Shown piece by piece: positions 47,026 through 56,436 of a stretch of DNA of 64,000 bases; position 1 is the first letter of the stretch, and each line of letters begins with the position of its first letter. The notes beneath the pieces were generated by a model, which had not been told where the DNA came from, ran no database searches, and worked only from the letters and a program-made list of their open reading frames with translations. Source of the DNA: Botrimarina mediterranea (GTDB lineage Bacteria; Planctomycetota; Planctomycetia; Pirellulales; Lacipirellulaceae). The position numbers and the translations under genes are program-made. The DNA lies in contig NZ_CP036349.1 in NCBI RefSeq assembly GCF_007753265.1, positions 963,363 to 1,027,362 on the forward strand, given 5' to 3'.

Positions 47026-48837
47026 TTACGGCAGGTCGATCGCTTCAACGGGTTCATAAACATCGACCGGCAGGATCGCGCCGTCTTCGCTGTGCCGTAG
47101 GGGCGAGAGGCACGTCTCGCGGTTGTAGCCGTCGCCGCCGGGGATCTTGAAGCGGTGGTAGGCGATCACCCAGTTGTCGTCGCCAGGGAGCTTGGCGATC
47201 GAGTGATGGCCGGCGCCTTGAATGACGCCGCGCCCTTTGAGGATCGGGTTCTTCGCGGGCTTTTCGTACGGCCCCAGCGGTGAATCCGCCACGCCGTAAG
47301 CGACCGAGTAGCGCGGGTCGCGCGTGTCGTACTCGGACCACGTCAGGTAGTACTTGTCGCCGCGGCGGTGGACGAAGGGGCCCTCGTTGTAACCCGGCGG
47401 CGTGATGTCGCGCACGTTCGAGGCGTCGAACGAGATCATGTCGTCGCCCAGCCGCACGGCCTTGCAGCGGCCTTGGCCCCAGTAGAGATACGCCGCGCCG
47501 TCTTCATCGACGAAGACCATCGGATCGATGCACTGCATGCCGCGGTAGTCACGTGAAGCGACGAGCGGCTTGCCGAGCGGATCGGTGAATGGCCCGGCAG
47601 GCTTGTCCGCGACGGCGACGCCGATGTTCTTGTTCGCGCTGTAGTAGTAATAGTACTTGCCGTTGCGCGTCGCGATCGCCGGCGCCCAGGCGTGGATGTC
47701 GGCCCACTCGAGGTCGCGCGGCAGGTCGAGGATCACGCCCTCGTCGCGCCAGTCACGGAGGTTCGCCGACGACCACGCATGGAACGAAGTCGAACGCCAA
47801 CCCTCGGTCCCGTCGGTGGTCGGGTAGAGGTAAGCGCGATCGCCGAAGACCGCGAGGTGCGGGTCGGCGTTGACGCCCGGCAGCACCGCGGCGGGCGCTG
47901 CGCGGCCGGCGTCGGGGGCGAGACGCTTGAGTTCGTCGCGCGTCACTCGCAAGAGACTTCCATGACGCTGACCGGGAACGACCGAGCACTTGTCAGAGAC
48001 GTCACGCCACTCGGTCCAGTCGTCGGTCTCTAGCGCGAGGTAGCGACCCTCCGCGTAGAAGTCGGCGTACAGGATCGTCTTGTCGCCGAGCGACGCGATG
48101 GCCGGACCTTCGACCCGTTGGTTCTCCACCAGCGGCTTGGCGAGCAGCCGGTAGGGCCCCGCCATCTGATCCGCGACCGCCGCGACGATGCGGCCCCAGA
48201 CCTCTTTCGGTTGGTCGTCGGTCTCTTTGCAGACGAGGTAGTATTTGTCGCCCGACCGGACGATGGTCGTGTCGATGTTGTTGAAGCCCGGATCGAACAA
48301 CATCCGCCGGGGCGAGAACGACTGGAAGTCCTTCGTCGTCACGTAGTAGGCGCGGTGGTAACCACCCTTGGGGTTCGGCGTCGGCGACGCCGAGGGGACA
48401 TCGGACGACCAGACGATGAGAAACTGCTCGTTCGCCCCGTCGTAATAAACCTCCGGCGCCCAGCAGGTCCGGGTGTCGGCGAGGTCCTCCATCACCGGCA
48501 GGTAACGCTGCTCCGACCATGTCACCAGGTCGCGCGAGCTGGCGTATCCGATCCCCTTATCGCCCCAACCCGAGGTCCAAACCATGTGGAACACGTCGTC
48601 CGGCCCGCGCGTAATGTGCGGGTCGCGCATCAACTTCGAACCAACGGTCGGCGTAACGATCGGGCCTGGGATCGTCACCCACGTGCGGGCATCGTCGCTG
48701 TAAGCGAGGTGCAGGCCATCGCCGTTGCCGCGGAACGAGGTGAAGAGCCAGGCGTCGCCCGACGCCGACTCAGCGGCCGAAACGACTTGACAAGTTGCAG
48801 CGAGAGCAAGGACGACAAGCAACCGGTGGCGAATCAT
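47026..48837 (-). CDS. Exported protein with two GH43-like five-bladed propeller domains
   Basis: Started at ATG 48837 (MIRHRLLVVLALAATCQVVSA, signal peptide); 603 residues. The C-terminal domain has a full GH43 triad: Asp in NADPHLAVFGD, Asp in IDPMVFVDEDG and Glu in YNEGPFVHRRGDKYYLTWS. The N-terminal domain resembles GH43 too (LMRDPHITRGPDD, TCWAPEVYYDG, RVEGPAIASLGDK), so both may be active or one may bind substrate. GH43 enzymes act on arabinose- or xylose-containing glycans. Confidence 0.87.
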   Translation of the reverse strand: MIRHRLLVVLALAATCQVVSAAESASGDAWLFTSFRGNGDGLHLAYSDDARTWVTIPGPIVTPTVGSKLMRDPHITRGPDDVFHMVWTSGWGDKGIGYASSRDLVTWSEQRYLPVMEDLADTRTCWAPEVYYDGANEQFLIVWSSDVPSASPTPNPKGGYHRAYYVTTKDFQSFSPRRMLFDPGFNNIDTTIVRSGDKYYLVCKETDDQPKEVWGRIVAAVADQMAGPYRLLAKPLVENQRVEGPAIASLGDKTILYADFYAEGRYLALETDDWTEWRDVSDKCSVVPGQRHGSLLRVTRDELKRLAPDAGRAAPAAVLPGVNADPHLAVFGDRAYLYPTTDGTEGWRSTSFHAWSSANLRDWRDEGVILDLPRDLEWADIHAWAPAIATRNGKYYYYYSANKNIGVAVADKPAGPFTDPLGKPLVASRDYRGMQCIDPMVFVDEDGAAYLYWGQGRCKAVRLGDDMISFDASNVRDITPPGYNEGPFVHRRGDKYYLTWSEYDTRDPRYSVAYGVADSPLGPYEKPAKNPILKGRGVIQGAGHHSIAKLPGDDNWVIAYHRFKIPGGDGYNRETCLSPLRHSEDGAILPVDVYEPVEAIDLP

Positions 48838-48947
48838 AGCAAGGCGGAGAAAGTGGCATTCGAGGAGCAGCGAGAGCACATTCTAACACGCCAAATTTAG
48901 ATTTCCGACAGAGTGAGGTTCGTTCCTCGGACCGATCAAAGCCACCT

Positions 48948-49024
48948 GCGAGCCGTGTAGCGTCAGCTCCCGGAGGGGAGCGGGTCCGCGCTGCAACTCC
49001 GGGAGCTGACGCTTCCCGGCTCGC
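48948..49024. repeat. Long palindrome, family G, copy 2
   Basis: Arms 48948-48975 and 48997-49024 pair over 28 bases with about two mismatches. It lies upstream of the GH43 gene and downstream of the STN-like gene. Confidence 0.88.
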
Positions 49025-49152
49025 TGAGTGCGGAAGAGTTGGTTGATAGTGAAAAGGGGGGCCCGCCACTGTCGCAAGCGGGCCGCTAGGTTGACGTATC
49101 AGCCCATCTCAATCCTCGGCGATTGACCGTTGAGACGACCCGCGGATGAGAT

Positions 49153-50709
49153 TCACTCGACCGTGAAGGGAACGGAGAAGAATCCACCACCGAAACCGCC
49201 ACCACCGCCGCCGAGTCCGCCACTCTTAGGGGTCTCCATCGTGTTGTATTGGTCGCCGGACTCGACGCGGCGAATGAACTTGGCGATCTCACCTTGTACG
49301 CGCCGCTTGTTCCGGACAATCAGAGTGGACTGTTTCACTTCGTGCGAAACGGCCTTTTCGTTCGTCTGTATAATCCGAGGCTCGGAGGTCGCCATCACAA
49401 TCCAAGTCTCGGCGTCGCCCTCACCACCCCAGGTGTCCGGCGCCACCATCTCTGGTATGAGCTTGACGAGGTCGGACGCGACGCCGGTGTAGGTTCGGTA
49501 ATAAACCGTTGTCAGTTCGTCGCCATCATCGGGCGCTACGCGAGGCTTAGACGACCGCAGAGCTTCGCGGTAGGCCTCAAGCAGAGCGAGCAACTCGACG
49601 TGAGTCTGCTCGCGCTGCGAAACGACGAGCGTTCCGGGGGAAGCGCTACGGATATCGGCTTCGCCGCCGCCGTTCTCGGCCCAACTGGCGGAGTCCGTCT
49701 GCGCAGTGATCGCTTCGATGAGAGCTTCGGCCTCGTTCCTGTCACGGCAGAGATCACGAACGTCGTAGACAGCGACCTTGAGTTGTGCTTCTTCTCGCTC
49801 CATGCTCGTCACCTGGAGCACGCCGCTGTCGATCACCCAATCGAGTTCGAGTTCACGTAGCATCGCCTGGAGGACAGTGCCTACCGGGCGGTCACTCAGG
49901 GTTAGCGTGACGGGCTCGCGGTCGCGCAGTCGGATGTCGGCGAGCGCCGGACGGTCCAAACGGATGTCGATCTCCGACTTGGCGGCGAGCTCGGCAACGG
50001 CGTCCAGCAACGGCGTGTCGTTGAAGTCGATACTCACCGATTTGCTGAGTTGCTCACGGATTTTCTCGTGCAGCGATGGCTCGCCCACCATCGTCTGGCG
50101 GCCGTGGCTACGCAGGGCCTCAAGCAACGCGGCGACTTGGCTCAGCACACGGTCGTTTTGGCTGACGAACAGCACGTCGCCGATCGCCCGGATCTCGCCC
50201 TCGCCGCCGCCGTTTTCGGCCCATGTGTCCGCCGCGATCGTCGAGACGATCGTATCAATCAATGAATCTACGTCGATTCCGGAGTCGATCAGATCGCTGA
50301 CGTTGTAGGCCTGCGTGACGATGCGGGTGAGAACTTCTTCCTCGGAAGTCAGGTGGAGCATTCCCTTCTCCATGTACCAAGCAACTTCGATCTGCTGCAA
50401 GCGGTTCAGCAGTAAGTACAGCGGCTGATTGTCGATCCGGTCGCTGAGGGGCTCGGCCAGCGAGACGCCAGCGTCATTGAGGGCCCGCTCGTGAACGAGG
50501 ACGGAGAGCCCGTTCCTATCGCGGAGCCACTCGACCAGCTCTCGTAACGACGACTCCGTAAAGTCGCCACTAACGGGCTTCGTTAAAAGTTCCGACAGGA
50601 TTCGTGCGGGATCGATGGTCTTCGGCGTGTCTTGGATCTGTGGCAGTTCATCGGCCGACGAGGTTGCCGCTGACACCGCAATGGTCATCCAGATAAGCGT
50701 GCGAAGCAT
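49153..50709 (-). CDS. Exported protein with tandem STN/secretin-N-like repeats and Gly-rich tail
   Basis: Started at ATG 50709, nine bases after AGGA, giving a signal peptide (MLRTLIWMTIAVSAATSSA); 518 residues. Two similar blocks pair an STN-like half (TESSLRELVEWLRDRNGLS; NDTPLLDAVAELAAKSEID) with a ring-forming half ending in WAENGGGEGEIRAIGDVLFV and WAENGGGEADIRSASPGTLV. A third, partial block has TWGGEGDAETWIVM. The end is GGLGGGGGGFGGGFF. Secretin N-domains look like this, but no secretin beta-barrel is present, so it is an unusual periplasmic protein of unknown role. Confidence 0.72.
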   Translation of the reverse strand: MLRTLIWMTIAVSAATSSADELPQIQDTPKTIDPARILSELLTKPVSGDFTESSLRELVEWLRDRNGLSVLVHERALNDAGVSLAEPLSDRIDNQPLYLLLNRLQQIEVAWYMEKGMLHLTSEEEVLTRIVTQAYNVSDLIDSGIDVDSLIDTIVSTIAADTWAENGGGEGEIRAIGDVLFVSQNDRVLSQVAALLEALRSHGRQTMVGEPSLHEKIREQLSKSVSIDFNDTPLLDAVAELAAKSEIDIRLDRPALADIRLRDREPVTLTLSDRPVGTVLQAMLRELELDWVIDSGVLQVTSMEREEAQLKVAVYDVRDLCRDRNEAEALIEAITAQTDSASWAENGGGEADIRSASPGTLVVSQREQTHVELLALLEAYREALRSSKPRVAPDDGDELTTVYYRTYTGVASDLVKLIPEMVAPDTWGGEGDAETWIVMATSEPRIIQTNEKAVSHEVKQSTLIVRNKRRVQGEIAKFIRRVESGDQYNTMETPKSGGLGGGGGGFGGGFFSVPFTVE

Positions 50710-50814
50710 CGGAGCGTTCCTAATGGGTGCGATAAGAGCGCCGGCGCCGGCGTCCCACAGTTCGCGGCGATTTCCCGTGAGTATTGCAGGGGAAGAGATG
50801 TTCGACAAAAGAAC

Positions 50815-50847
50815 AGGGCCTTGTCGCAAGGAATGCGACAAGGCCCT
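50815..50847 (-). terminator. Terminator of the DUF1598 gene
   Basis: A perfect 14-bp stem (50815-50828 with 50834-50847) and a five-base loop; on the minus strand it is followed by GTTCTTTT. It separates the DUF1598 gene from the STN-like gene. Confidence 0.85.
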
Positions 50848-50882
50848 GAGAGAGTCAGTGTAGCGAGCTGGCGGAGACCCTC

Positions 50883-52478
50883 TCAGTCCCACCACCAGTT
50901 GTCGCTCGTCTTTGCGGCTTCGACCACCGTGTTGCGTTCGATCGCCAGCTTGCCGTCTTCGTCGAGCTTGACGTTGGCCGCGGCGAGGGCTTCGGTGGGG
51001 CGGATCATGACGCCGCCGCCGATCGGGGTCATCAGGGTCCGGCCCTTCCAGAGGGCGTTCACTGCCGAGGCGACCTTCTGCGGGGCGTTCTCGGTCTCGA
51101 CCGCGTACTTTGACTCGTCGGCGAGCACGCCCATCGACCAGCCGGCCTTCGTAAACAGGTCGTGCTGCTTCATAAACGCGGCGGCGACCGCCATGTCGAT
51201 GCAGTTGCGGAGCTGGGCGTAGACGGGGTTCGCCTTCGCGAGCTTCGCGTAGTTCTCGGTGAACTCCTTCACGAACAGGTTGCTCGCGCGGTTGTTGGTG
51301 CCGAGCTGGCGACGGCCGCCGTCCTTCGAGACGACTTCGTCTTCGCCGACGAGACGGACGCCTTCGCCGACCATCTCCATCGCCAGGCCGTCATCGGTCG
51401 CCTTGATGCGTTGGTAGTCGGGGACGAAGTACCAACGCTGCAATGCGTTCTTGCTGACGAAGGCCGGGTTCACGCGGCTGACGTAGCTGTTGATCGGTGC
51501 GTCGGCCTTCTCCAGGCCGATGCCGATCAGCTTCATGCGGTAGTCGGCCTCGACCAGCACCTGGGCGAAGTGCGTGTTGGCGGGGACGCCGCCGACGGTG
51601 ATCTCTTGGTGGCCGAGCGCTTGCTGGAGCTGCCCGGCGATCACGTTCGGGTTGGGCGAACCGACGCGGGCCAAAAACTGCTGCATCCGGGCGAGGCCTT
51701 CCTCGGTCGGGTCGATCGAGCAGTAGATCAGCGGCGAATTGTTCGAAGCCGTTTCCGGACCGAACGCGCGCATCGCGGTGACGAGGTCACGCAGTTCGAG
51801 GATCGGCGCGCCGGTCTTGACGCCCTGCGGACGGCCGGCAGGCGTGATGGCCCACGGCTCGGCGGGGCCGGCGATGATGATCTCATTCGTCTCGGGGTAG
51901 CAGAAGACAAAGTCGATCCGGGTCAGGCCGGCGAGCTTTTGGATGTCGTCGCTAGGCTGCTGGCCCGCGGCGATCTGCTTGGCGAGTTCGGCTTCGAGCT
52001 TGGTGAGCGAGACCTTGCGGAGCTGGCTCGGCTTGGCGAGGTCGCCCTGCAGACGGTTCATCGCTTCGGCGACGCGCTGCCGGGCGAGTTGGCCGCCGGG
52101 GTCGGAAACGCTGGCGCGATGGAGCACACCGTTGGCGTCGACGATGACGCCCGAGCCGAGGCCACCGCCGCCACCTCCACCGCCGCCAAGGCCGCCGCCA
52201 CCACCGCCGCCCATGCCGCCGCCCATGCCGCCGCCCATACCACCGCCGCCCATGCCGCCACCCATGCCACCGCCGCCCATGCCGCCGCCCATACCTCCCC
52301 CGCCCATGCCGCCACCCATACCGCCGCCCATCTGGGCGAGGCACGACGGGGCGCACATCAGGAGGGCGACGAGTAGTGCCGAGACGAATCCGCGGCTGAG
52401 CTTGGCTTTGGCGAGCGTGCCAAGGCCGAGCGTGCCAAGGCCGAGCGTGTCAGTCGAGTGGGGCAGGGTCATGCGCAT
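50883..52478 (-). CDS. DUF1598 protein with Met/Gly-rich N-terminal repeat
   Basis: A 531-residue exported protein. After a signal peptide (VSALLVALLMCAPSCLAQ) comes a run of about ten MGGG/MGGGG units and a poly-Gly segment (residues ~50-108). The folded part starts SGVIVDANGVLHRASVSDPGG, the start of the planctomycete DUF1598 family, and continues with GLTRIDFVFCYPETNEIIIAGPAE. Before the signal peptide a small duplication (LGLGTLGLGTL) is also visible in the DNA. Function unknown; the Gly/Met region is probably flexible or adhesive. A Gly-rich tail also ends the neighbouring STN-like protein. Confidence 0.85.
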   Translation of the reverse strand: MRMTLPHSTDTLGLGTLGLGTLAKAKLSRGFVSALLVALLMCAPSCLAQMGGGMGGGMGGGGMGGGMGGGGMGGGMGGGGMGGGMGGGMGGGGGGGLGGGGGGGGGLGSGVIVDANGVLHRASVSDPGGQLARQRVAEAMNRLQGDLAKPSQLRKVSLTKLEAELAKQIAAGQQPSDDIQKLAGLTRIDFVFCYPETNEIIIAGPAEPWAITPAGRPQGVKTGAPILELRDLVTAMRAFGPETASNNSPLIYCSIDPTEEGLARMQQFLARVGSPNPNVIAGQLQQALGHQEITVGGVPANTHFAQVLVEADYRMKLIGIGLEKADAPINSYVSRVNPAFVSKNALQRWYFVPDYQRIKATDDGLAMEMVGEGVRLVGEDEVVSKDGGRRQLGTNNRASNLFVKEFTENYAKLAKANPVYAQLRNCIDMAVAAAFMKQHDLFTKAGWSMGVLADESKYAVETENAPQKVASAVNALWKGRTLMTPIGGGVMIRPTEALAAANVKLDEDGKLAIERNTVVEAAKTSDNWWWD

Positions 52479-52821
52479 GAAAGCGTCCTCGAGCGCGATC
52501 GCCGCCGGCGTGGCGGCAAGATTCTAAATAGGGTTCGACGACCGCCAGCGCACCGATTGCGTGGGCGCCGGTAGGGGCCTAAGGGATCGACCTTTCAGGG
52601 TAATCGGGCAAATTGGGCAAAGCAAGAAACCACAGGGGTTTGTGGCGAATCCGCCGCCCTCGCTGGCCCGCAGACGCTACGACCGCCACAGCCGCTCCAG
52701 ACTGGCCGGACGGATGGCAAAAAGTCAACGCAGACGTTGCCGTTTGCCAACCTGTCAGGCCAGCGTGGGCTAGGGTTTCGCGGTCCTCCGTCCGCCACTG
52801 CGCCTGCGCGCCACCGCCGGA
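52479..52821. other. Divergent promoter region between the DUF1598 and DUF11-lipoprotein genes
   Basis: 343 bases. A short hairpin CCACAGGGGTTTGTGG lies near 52631-52647. No gene, and no confident promoter motif. Confidence 0.5.
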
Positions 52822-55155
52822 GTGGGGACCACGGCCCAATCCCCCCGGACTTCCGTGTTCCAGCTCTCCCGCCGATCGCCGAAAGCGTGGCGGGTCGCCC
52901 TTGTGGCGGCCCTGCTCACCGGCGGCTGCGCGAGTTTGCCGCGGATCGACCCCTCCGGGAGGCGGCTCTTGGTCTGGCCCGAACGCCAAGCCTCGACCGT
53001 TAGTCCCTCGCTGGCGACGACCGGCAACGTCACGGTCCCGCCGGTTTTCGCCGGCGCCGTTCCGCCCCCGACGCTGCCGCCGATGCCCGGCGCCCCCGCC
53101 GGGCCGGTCGCTGTAACCGCTCAGTCGCCCGTCGAAGAGCAGCTCACCATCACGCCGAGCCGCGTCCTCGCGCCTGTCGGCAGTGAAGTGATCCTGAAGG
53201 CGGGCGTTTGTTATAAGGACGGCTACCTCCGCACCAACCGCCGCATTGAATGGATGCTAGGTCAGGAGGGCGCCGGGCAATTCGTCACCGTCGGCGAACG
53301 GGGCGAAATGGACTTTATGCGGCTCCCGTGGGAGCGGCCCAACAAGGTCGATAACTCCTACGTCGTCGGCTACACGACGCCGTTCAACGTCTGCCTACGT
53401 CGCGGCACCGACGACACTACGGACGACGTGCAGGTCCGCACCGGCGAGGCGTGGGTCACCGTCTCGAGCGCGAGCGAGGGCGTCAGCTACGTCACCGCGA
53501 CGGCGCCGGAGACCGGCAACTGGGAAGCCCGCCGCAACACGGCCGCGATCTACTGGGTCGACGCCCAGTGGCAGCTGCCGCCACCAACGGTGCTACAGCC
53601 CGGCCAGGTCGGCACGCTCACGACGACCGTCACCCGCAAGACCGACGGCGCGCCGCTCGAGGGCTGGCTCGTTCGGTACGAAGTCACCCGAGGCGACACG
53701 GCGCGGCTTGGCTACGAGTCGGGCCAGCTCTCGGAGGTAACGACCGACAGCAACGGCCGCGCCCAAGTGCAAATCTCGCCGACCGACGATCAACCCGGCA
53801 CGGCACAAGTGAAGGTCACCGTGATCCGCCCCGCGAAGAGTGCGCCGATGGCCGCGCCGCGGTTGGAGCTTGGCGGCGGCGAGACGGTGGTCAGCTGGAC
53901 GCCCACGGCCGTCCAGCCGATCGGCCCGCCGGTCAGCGGCGGCATCACTTCGCCCCCAATCACGGGAGGCGGATCGCCCAACCCGCCGGCGCCGTTCGAG
54001 CCGCCACCGACAGGCGGCGGCGACACGCTCGGCGAGACGACGCCACAGATCGGCCCGCGCATCGAGCTGGTGTTGCGTCGGGCTTCGACCGGCGCCGTAC
54101 GAGTCGGCGATCCGATCCCGGCGACCATTGAGCTGCTCAATACAGGTGACCAACCGACGCAGAACATGCGGCTATCGGTGGAGTTCGACCGCGGCCTTTC
54201 GAGCCCGCAAGACACGATGGGGCGCTACCGCCTGGAACGCAGCGACTTGCCGACCCTCGCGCCGGGCGAATCGCGCACCGTCGATCTCGACTTCTCCGCC
54301 GTCGAGGTCGGTGAGCAGTGCTACCGTGTCCAAGTGACGGCCGACGGCATGGCTTCGGCCGCCGACCGGCAGTGCGTTACCGTCGAGAGCGAGGCGCCGG
54401 CCGCTCGGCCTCAGGTCCGCATTCAGAGCGCTCTCGATGCGGTGGGCGAGGTGGGGCAGCAACTCAGCTACCTCGTGACGGTCTACAACGACGGCTCCGC
54501 GCCGGTGGAGGACCTGACAATCGAAGTCGTTGCCGACCGACAGCTTGACGCCGTTCAAGCAACCAGCGGCTCCTCCCCAGCGCCTGGCGGCGTGCGCTGG
54601 GAGGGAGAGACGATCCCCGCGGGAGGCAGCATGCAATTCGAGGTTCAATTCGATTGCGAATCGGCGACCGATTTGGCGAAGGTCACCACCTGGGTTTCGC
54701 AGGCGGGCGTCGACCTTGGGCAGAAAACCGACGGCATCGAAATCCGCCCGGCCCGTCCCGCGACGACGCCCGAGACGACCCCCGAGCCGGCGGCGCCGCG
54801 TGGCGACCTGGAAGGCGTCCTCAGCTCGACGGCGAACCCCGCCAAGGTCGGCCAACCGGCGACGCTCAACTTGACGATCACCAACCGCTCCGGCGCCGAC
54901 CTTGGCAACGTGCAGTACCGGCTCGTGTTCGAAACCAACCGGATCCAGCCCACCGTCCCCGCCGGCGCCCAACAGAACCAGAACACCATCGAGTTCCCCG
55001 CCGTTGGCTCGCTCGCGGCCGGCGAGACCTTCCGCATCGCCGTCCCCTACACGCCCGTGCAGCAGGGCCTCACAACGGTGTGGCTAGAAATGCGCAGCGG
55101 CGCCGACGGCGCCACGGCGACGGCGACCGAGTCCATCTCGATCAGCCCACGGTAG
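52822..55155 (+). CDS. Large lipoprotein with DUF11-type beta-sandwich repeats
   Basis: A 777-residue predicted lipoprotein from GTG 52822 (GTG 52855 is an alternative). The lipobox VAALLTGGCASLPRIDPSG is the well-conserved start of a planctomycete surface protein family. An Ig-like or invasin-like region (about 110-330; VGTLTTTVTRKTDGAPLEGW) is followed by a Pro-rich linker. Three DUF11/CARDB-type domains come next, each with a balanced N-T-G-x-x-P motif (LLNTGDQPTQNMRLSVEFD; VYNDGSAPVEDLTIEVV; ITNRSGADLGNVQYRLVFE). Probably an outer-membrane scaffold. Confidence 0.84.
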   Translation: MGTTAQSPRTSVFQLSRRSPKAWRVALVAALLTGGCASLPRIDPSGRRLLVWPERQASTVSPSLATTGNVTVPPVFAGAVPPPTLPPMPGAPAGPVAVTAQSPVEEQLTITPSRVLAPVGSEVILKAGVCYKDGYLRTNRRIEWMLGQEGAGQFVTVGERGEMDFMRLPWERPNKVDNSYVVGYTTPFNVCLRRGTDDTTDDVQVRTGEAWVTVSSASEGVSYVTATAPETGNWEARRNTAAIYWVDAQWQLPPPTVLQPGQVGTLTTTVTRKTDGAPLEGWLVRYEVTRGDTARLGYESGQLSEVTTDSNGRAQVQISPTDDQPGTAQVKVTVIRPAKSAPMAAPRLELGGGETVVSWTPTAVQPIGPPVSGGITSPPITGGGSPNPPAPFEPPPTGGGDTLGETTPQIGPRIELVLRRASTGAVRVGDPIPATIELLNTGDQPTQNMRLSVEFDRGLSSPQDTMGRYRLERSDLPTLAPGESRTVDLDFSAVEVGEQCYRVQVTADGMASAADRQCVTVESEAPAARPQVRIQSALDAVGEVGQQLSYLVTVYNDGSAPVEDLTIEVVADRQLDAVQATSGSSPAPGGVRWEGETIPAGGSMQFEVQFDCESATDLAKVTTWVSQAGVDLGQKTDGIEIRPARPATTPETTPEPAAPRGDLEGVLSSTANPAKVGQPATLNLTITNRSGADLGNVQYRLVFETNRIQPTVPAGAQQNQNTIEFPAVGSLAAGETFRIAVPYTPVQQGLTTVWLEMRSGADGATATATESISISPR

Positions 55156-55160
55156 GATTT

Positions 55161-55228
55161 CTTAGCGTCTCCGCGCCTTTGCGTGAGACAATCAGCGAAG
55201 GTTCACGAAAAGGCGCGGAGGCGCTAAG
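55161..55228. repeat. Long palindrome (cttagcgtctccgcgccttt) abutting the next start codon
   Basis: Arms 55161-55186 and 55203-55228 pair over 26 bases with two mismatches. The right arm ends two bases before the ATG of the next gene, in the place expected for its ribosome binding site. Confidence 0.85.
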
Positions 55229-55229
55229 G

Positions 55230-55658
55230 ATGGATGGTTCGATGGCGCCGGCGACGCTCCGCTGGGTCTTGTTGCGGCACGAGTGCCCTCCGGGTTATCG
55301 CGGTGGGTCGCATTGGGACTTGATGCTCGAGCGCGCGGCGGTTGCGGACGAGCGGCGGTTGGCGACTTGGTCGCTGAGCGAGTTACCTGCGGGATGGCCG
55401 GGCGCGGCGGATGGGGCGTCCCCGGAAGTTGTGGCGAGTGCCCTTGATGATCATCGCGCGGCTTACCTGGAGTACGAGGGCCCGCTCAGCGGCGCCCGGG
55501 GGAGCGTGACGCGCGTCGCGGGCGGGGTAGTGGTTTGGCGCGAGGCGGCTGAGGGGCGGGTCGCTGTGGAGCTGCGTGGCGGCCTCTGTGGGGCGATCTT
55601 GCTCGAGGGGGACCAAGTGGTGGGGTGGCGGTTGATGTGGCTTCCGATTGGCTCCTAG
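55230..55658 (+). CDS. Stand-alone LigD 3'-phosphoesterase-like domain protein
   Basis: A 142-residue protein (ATG 55230; ATG 55242 also possible). RWVLLRHECP, GGSHWDLMLE, LATWSLSELP and YLEYEGPLSGARGSVTRVAG follow the pattern of the DNA ligase D phosphoesterase domain, where His and Asp residues of HxD and a later Tyr/Glu segment bind metal. In LigD this domain trims 3' ends in DNA repair; here it is not fused to a ligase or polymerase. The start codon directly follows a palindrome arm, so that repeat probably controls its translation. Confidence 0.7.
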   Translation: MDGSMAPATLRWVLLRHECPPGYRGGSHWDLMLERAAVADERRLATWSLSELPAGWPGAADGASPEVVASALDDHRAAYLEYEGPLSGARGSVTRVAGGVVVWREAAEGRVAVELRGGLCGAILLEGDQVVGWRLMWLPIGS

Positions 55659-55685
55659 CGGCTCCTAGCGGCCTTCTAGGCCTTC

Positions 55686-55776
55686 CTGTGGGAGGGGTCT
55701 CCAGACGCCGATGACGCGCACCACGCCGTACTCGGAATGGATGCCGTAATCGGGGTCTGGAGAACCCCTCCCACAG
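55686..55776. repeat. Long palindrome, family D, copy 3
   Basis: Arms 55686-55712 and 55749-55776, one substitution and one extra base. It matches the copies at 35935 and 38331. Confidence 0.9.
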
Positions 55777-55953
55777 CAAAGACCGCTGCGGCTAATCGCA
55801 TCGCGAACTCACTCGAAAAGTAGTTGCAAAGGGCGGCGGGGCCCGTATACTCGGCCCGTCGGTCGCCAGATTGGGTTTGAAACCCACGAAAGCGGCCAGC
55901 AATCGGCCAGGGTGGGCCGCTGTCTCCGATAGCTGCCCTAACCAGTCCCGGCC

Positions 55954-56436
55954 GTGCTAACTGGCGAAGCGATCCGTGCGCTCGACGAACGCTACCGACT
56001 GACGCTGCCGGCAGAGCTGGCGGAGGCGGTTGGTGGCGGCCCCGTTGCTGGTCAGGGGGCAGAGTGCCTGATTGCTAAAGAACGCCCGGGCTGCCTCAGC
56101 CTGTGGCGACGCGACGCTTGGGAAGAGAAGCAGCGGCAGGCTGAGTCGATCGTTAGCTCGAAGCTCGCCACGGGCCGGCTCGACGGCCGCCTCGGCGACG
56201 TGCAGCGGCTCGGCAGGTTGCTCTCCACCCGACAACGAACCATCCCCATCGCCGGCCGCGGCCGGATCGTCATCCCAGAAGGATTCCGCGAACTGTTGGG
56301 CGTCGAACCCGGAGGTAACGTCTCGGTCGTCGGCGCCGCGGTGTGCGTCGAGCTGTGGCGTCCCGAGGCGTGGGCCGAATGGATCGGCCGCGAGATGCCC
56401 GGCTTCCGAGAGCTGTTTGAAGAACTCGCCCGCTAA
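55954..56436 (+). CDS. MraZ-like transcriptional regulator
   Basis: A 160-residue protein from GTG 55954. Two SpoVT/AbrB-type swapped-hairpin DNA-binding units are visible: DERYRLTLPAELAEAV near the start and GRGRIVIPEGFRELLGV in the second half, the arrangement of MraZ. MraZ normally heads the division and cell-wall cluster before rsmH; no such gene follows here, so this copy is an orphan. It probably binds DNA repeats upstream of its target; the target is unknown. Confidence 0.78.
   Translation: MLTGEAIRALDERYRLTLPAELAEAVGGGPVAGQGAECLIAKERPGCLSLWRRDAWEEKQRQAESIVSSKLATGRLDGRLGDVQRLGRLLSTRQRTIPIAGRGRIVIPEGFRELLGVEPGGNVSVVGAAVCVELWRPEAWAEWIGREMPGFRELFEELAR

Noticed and set aside
52130-52335. 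Regular short tandem DNA repeat considered as a possible CRISPR array
   Set aside because: The repeats are contiguous codons for MGGG units with no unique spacers.
51162-52376. 404-residue plus-strand frame with an Ala/His-rich repeat end
   Set aside because: Its repeat is the complement of the Met/Gly repeat of the DUF1598 gene.
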